NCBI GenBank assembly: GCA_012959845.1
Contig: DUCL01000067.1
Location: 1 to 5,411, forward strand
DNA length: 5,411 nucleotides
Source: Candidatus Poseidoniales archaeon
GTDB taxonomy: Archaea > Thermoplasmatota > Poseidoniia > Poseidoniales > Poseidoniaceae
Direction of reading: 5' to 3'
Shown here: positions 5,287 to 5,411 of the stretch, piece by piece
Position numbering within the stretch: position 1 is the stretch's first letter
Layout: each line of letters starts with the position of its first letter
The notes under the pieces: generated by a model
What the model was told of the DNA's origin: nothing
Seen by the model: only the letters and a program-made list of their open reading frames with translations
Database searches by the model: none
Program-made: the position numbers and the translations under genes

Positions 5287-5411
5287 ATGGATATTGAAAC
5301 TAGACTAACACAAGTGGCTTCAGTCATTAAGCAAATCGATGACCCAAAGGTTCCTCGCAACATCCGACGTCAAGCAAAAGAGACCTGCGAGTTGTGGCTT
5401 CTCAACAAGGC
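5287..5411 (+). CDS. UPF0147 family protein, N-terminal part (runs off right edge)
   Basis: Only 41 full codons are visible. The segment DPKVPRNIRRQAKE (19-32) is the hallmark of UPF0147, a small archaeal family of about 90 residues, predicted all-helical and of unknown function. The visible part reads as one amphipathic helix (LTQVASVIKQI), a turn at the Asp-Pro, then a second helix. The start at 5287 is set by GGAGG; an upstream in-frame ATG at 5251 is less likely. Divergent from the A24 peptidase gene with a common promoter region. A GACGGC element follows its TATA-like box, as at tfb and near purA. Confidence 0.85.
   Translation, partial: MDIETRLTQVASVIKQIDDPKVPRNIRRQAKETCELWLLNK

Noticed and set aside
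1..5411. tRNA genes, CRISPR repeats, insertion sequences, attachment sites or origin repeats
   Set aside because: None seen on either strand: no cloverleaf-like T-arm motif, no regularly spaced repeats, no transposase or integrase motifs, no clustered origin boxes.

Overview
The window looks like chromosomal DNA from an archaeon of the euryarchaeal side. Four genes support this: transcription factor B, a ribosomal protein L40e with four cysteines, a UPF0147 protein, and an A24 prepilin/preflagellin peptidase with the archaeal C-terminal extension. The moderate GC content, several TATA-box promoters and short or absent leaders fit as well. A Marine Group II/III (Poseidoniia-like) member is my best guess. 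That rests on overall gene style, not on a search.

Layout, left to right. (1) On the minus strand, the N-terminal 255 residues of adenylosuccinate synthetase (purA) run off the left edge. (2) A ~300-bp divergent intergenic region separates purA from (3) a plus-strand tfb gene. (4) Next comes a small basic four-cysteine protein with its own TATA box and Shine-Dalgarno site, then (5) a 204-residue protein that looks like part of a beta-propeller. (6) That gene meets, stop codon overlapping stop codon, a minus-strand metallo-beta-lactamase-fold gene whose protein appears to have lost every metal ligand. (7) The 49-residue L40e gene is next on the plus strand, probably on a leaderless mRNA. (8) Convergent to it is a membrane A24 peptidase on the minus strand. 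(9) The start of a UPF0147 gene runs off the right edge, divergent from the peptidase and apparently sharing one TATA-like element with it.

These are mainly core genes: purine synthesis, basal transcription, the ribosome and pilin/archaellin processing. There is no sign of a mobile element, CRISPR array, RNA gene or defence island, and I see no clear new multi-gene system. The points most worth a second look are the metal-less MBL-fold protein, a shared GACGGC element just downstream of the TATA position in three promoters, a perfect 8+8 inverted repeat across the tfb stop codon, and the uncharacterised pair downstream of tfb.
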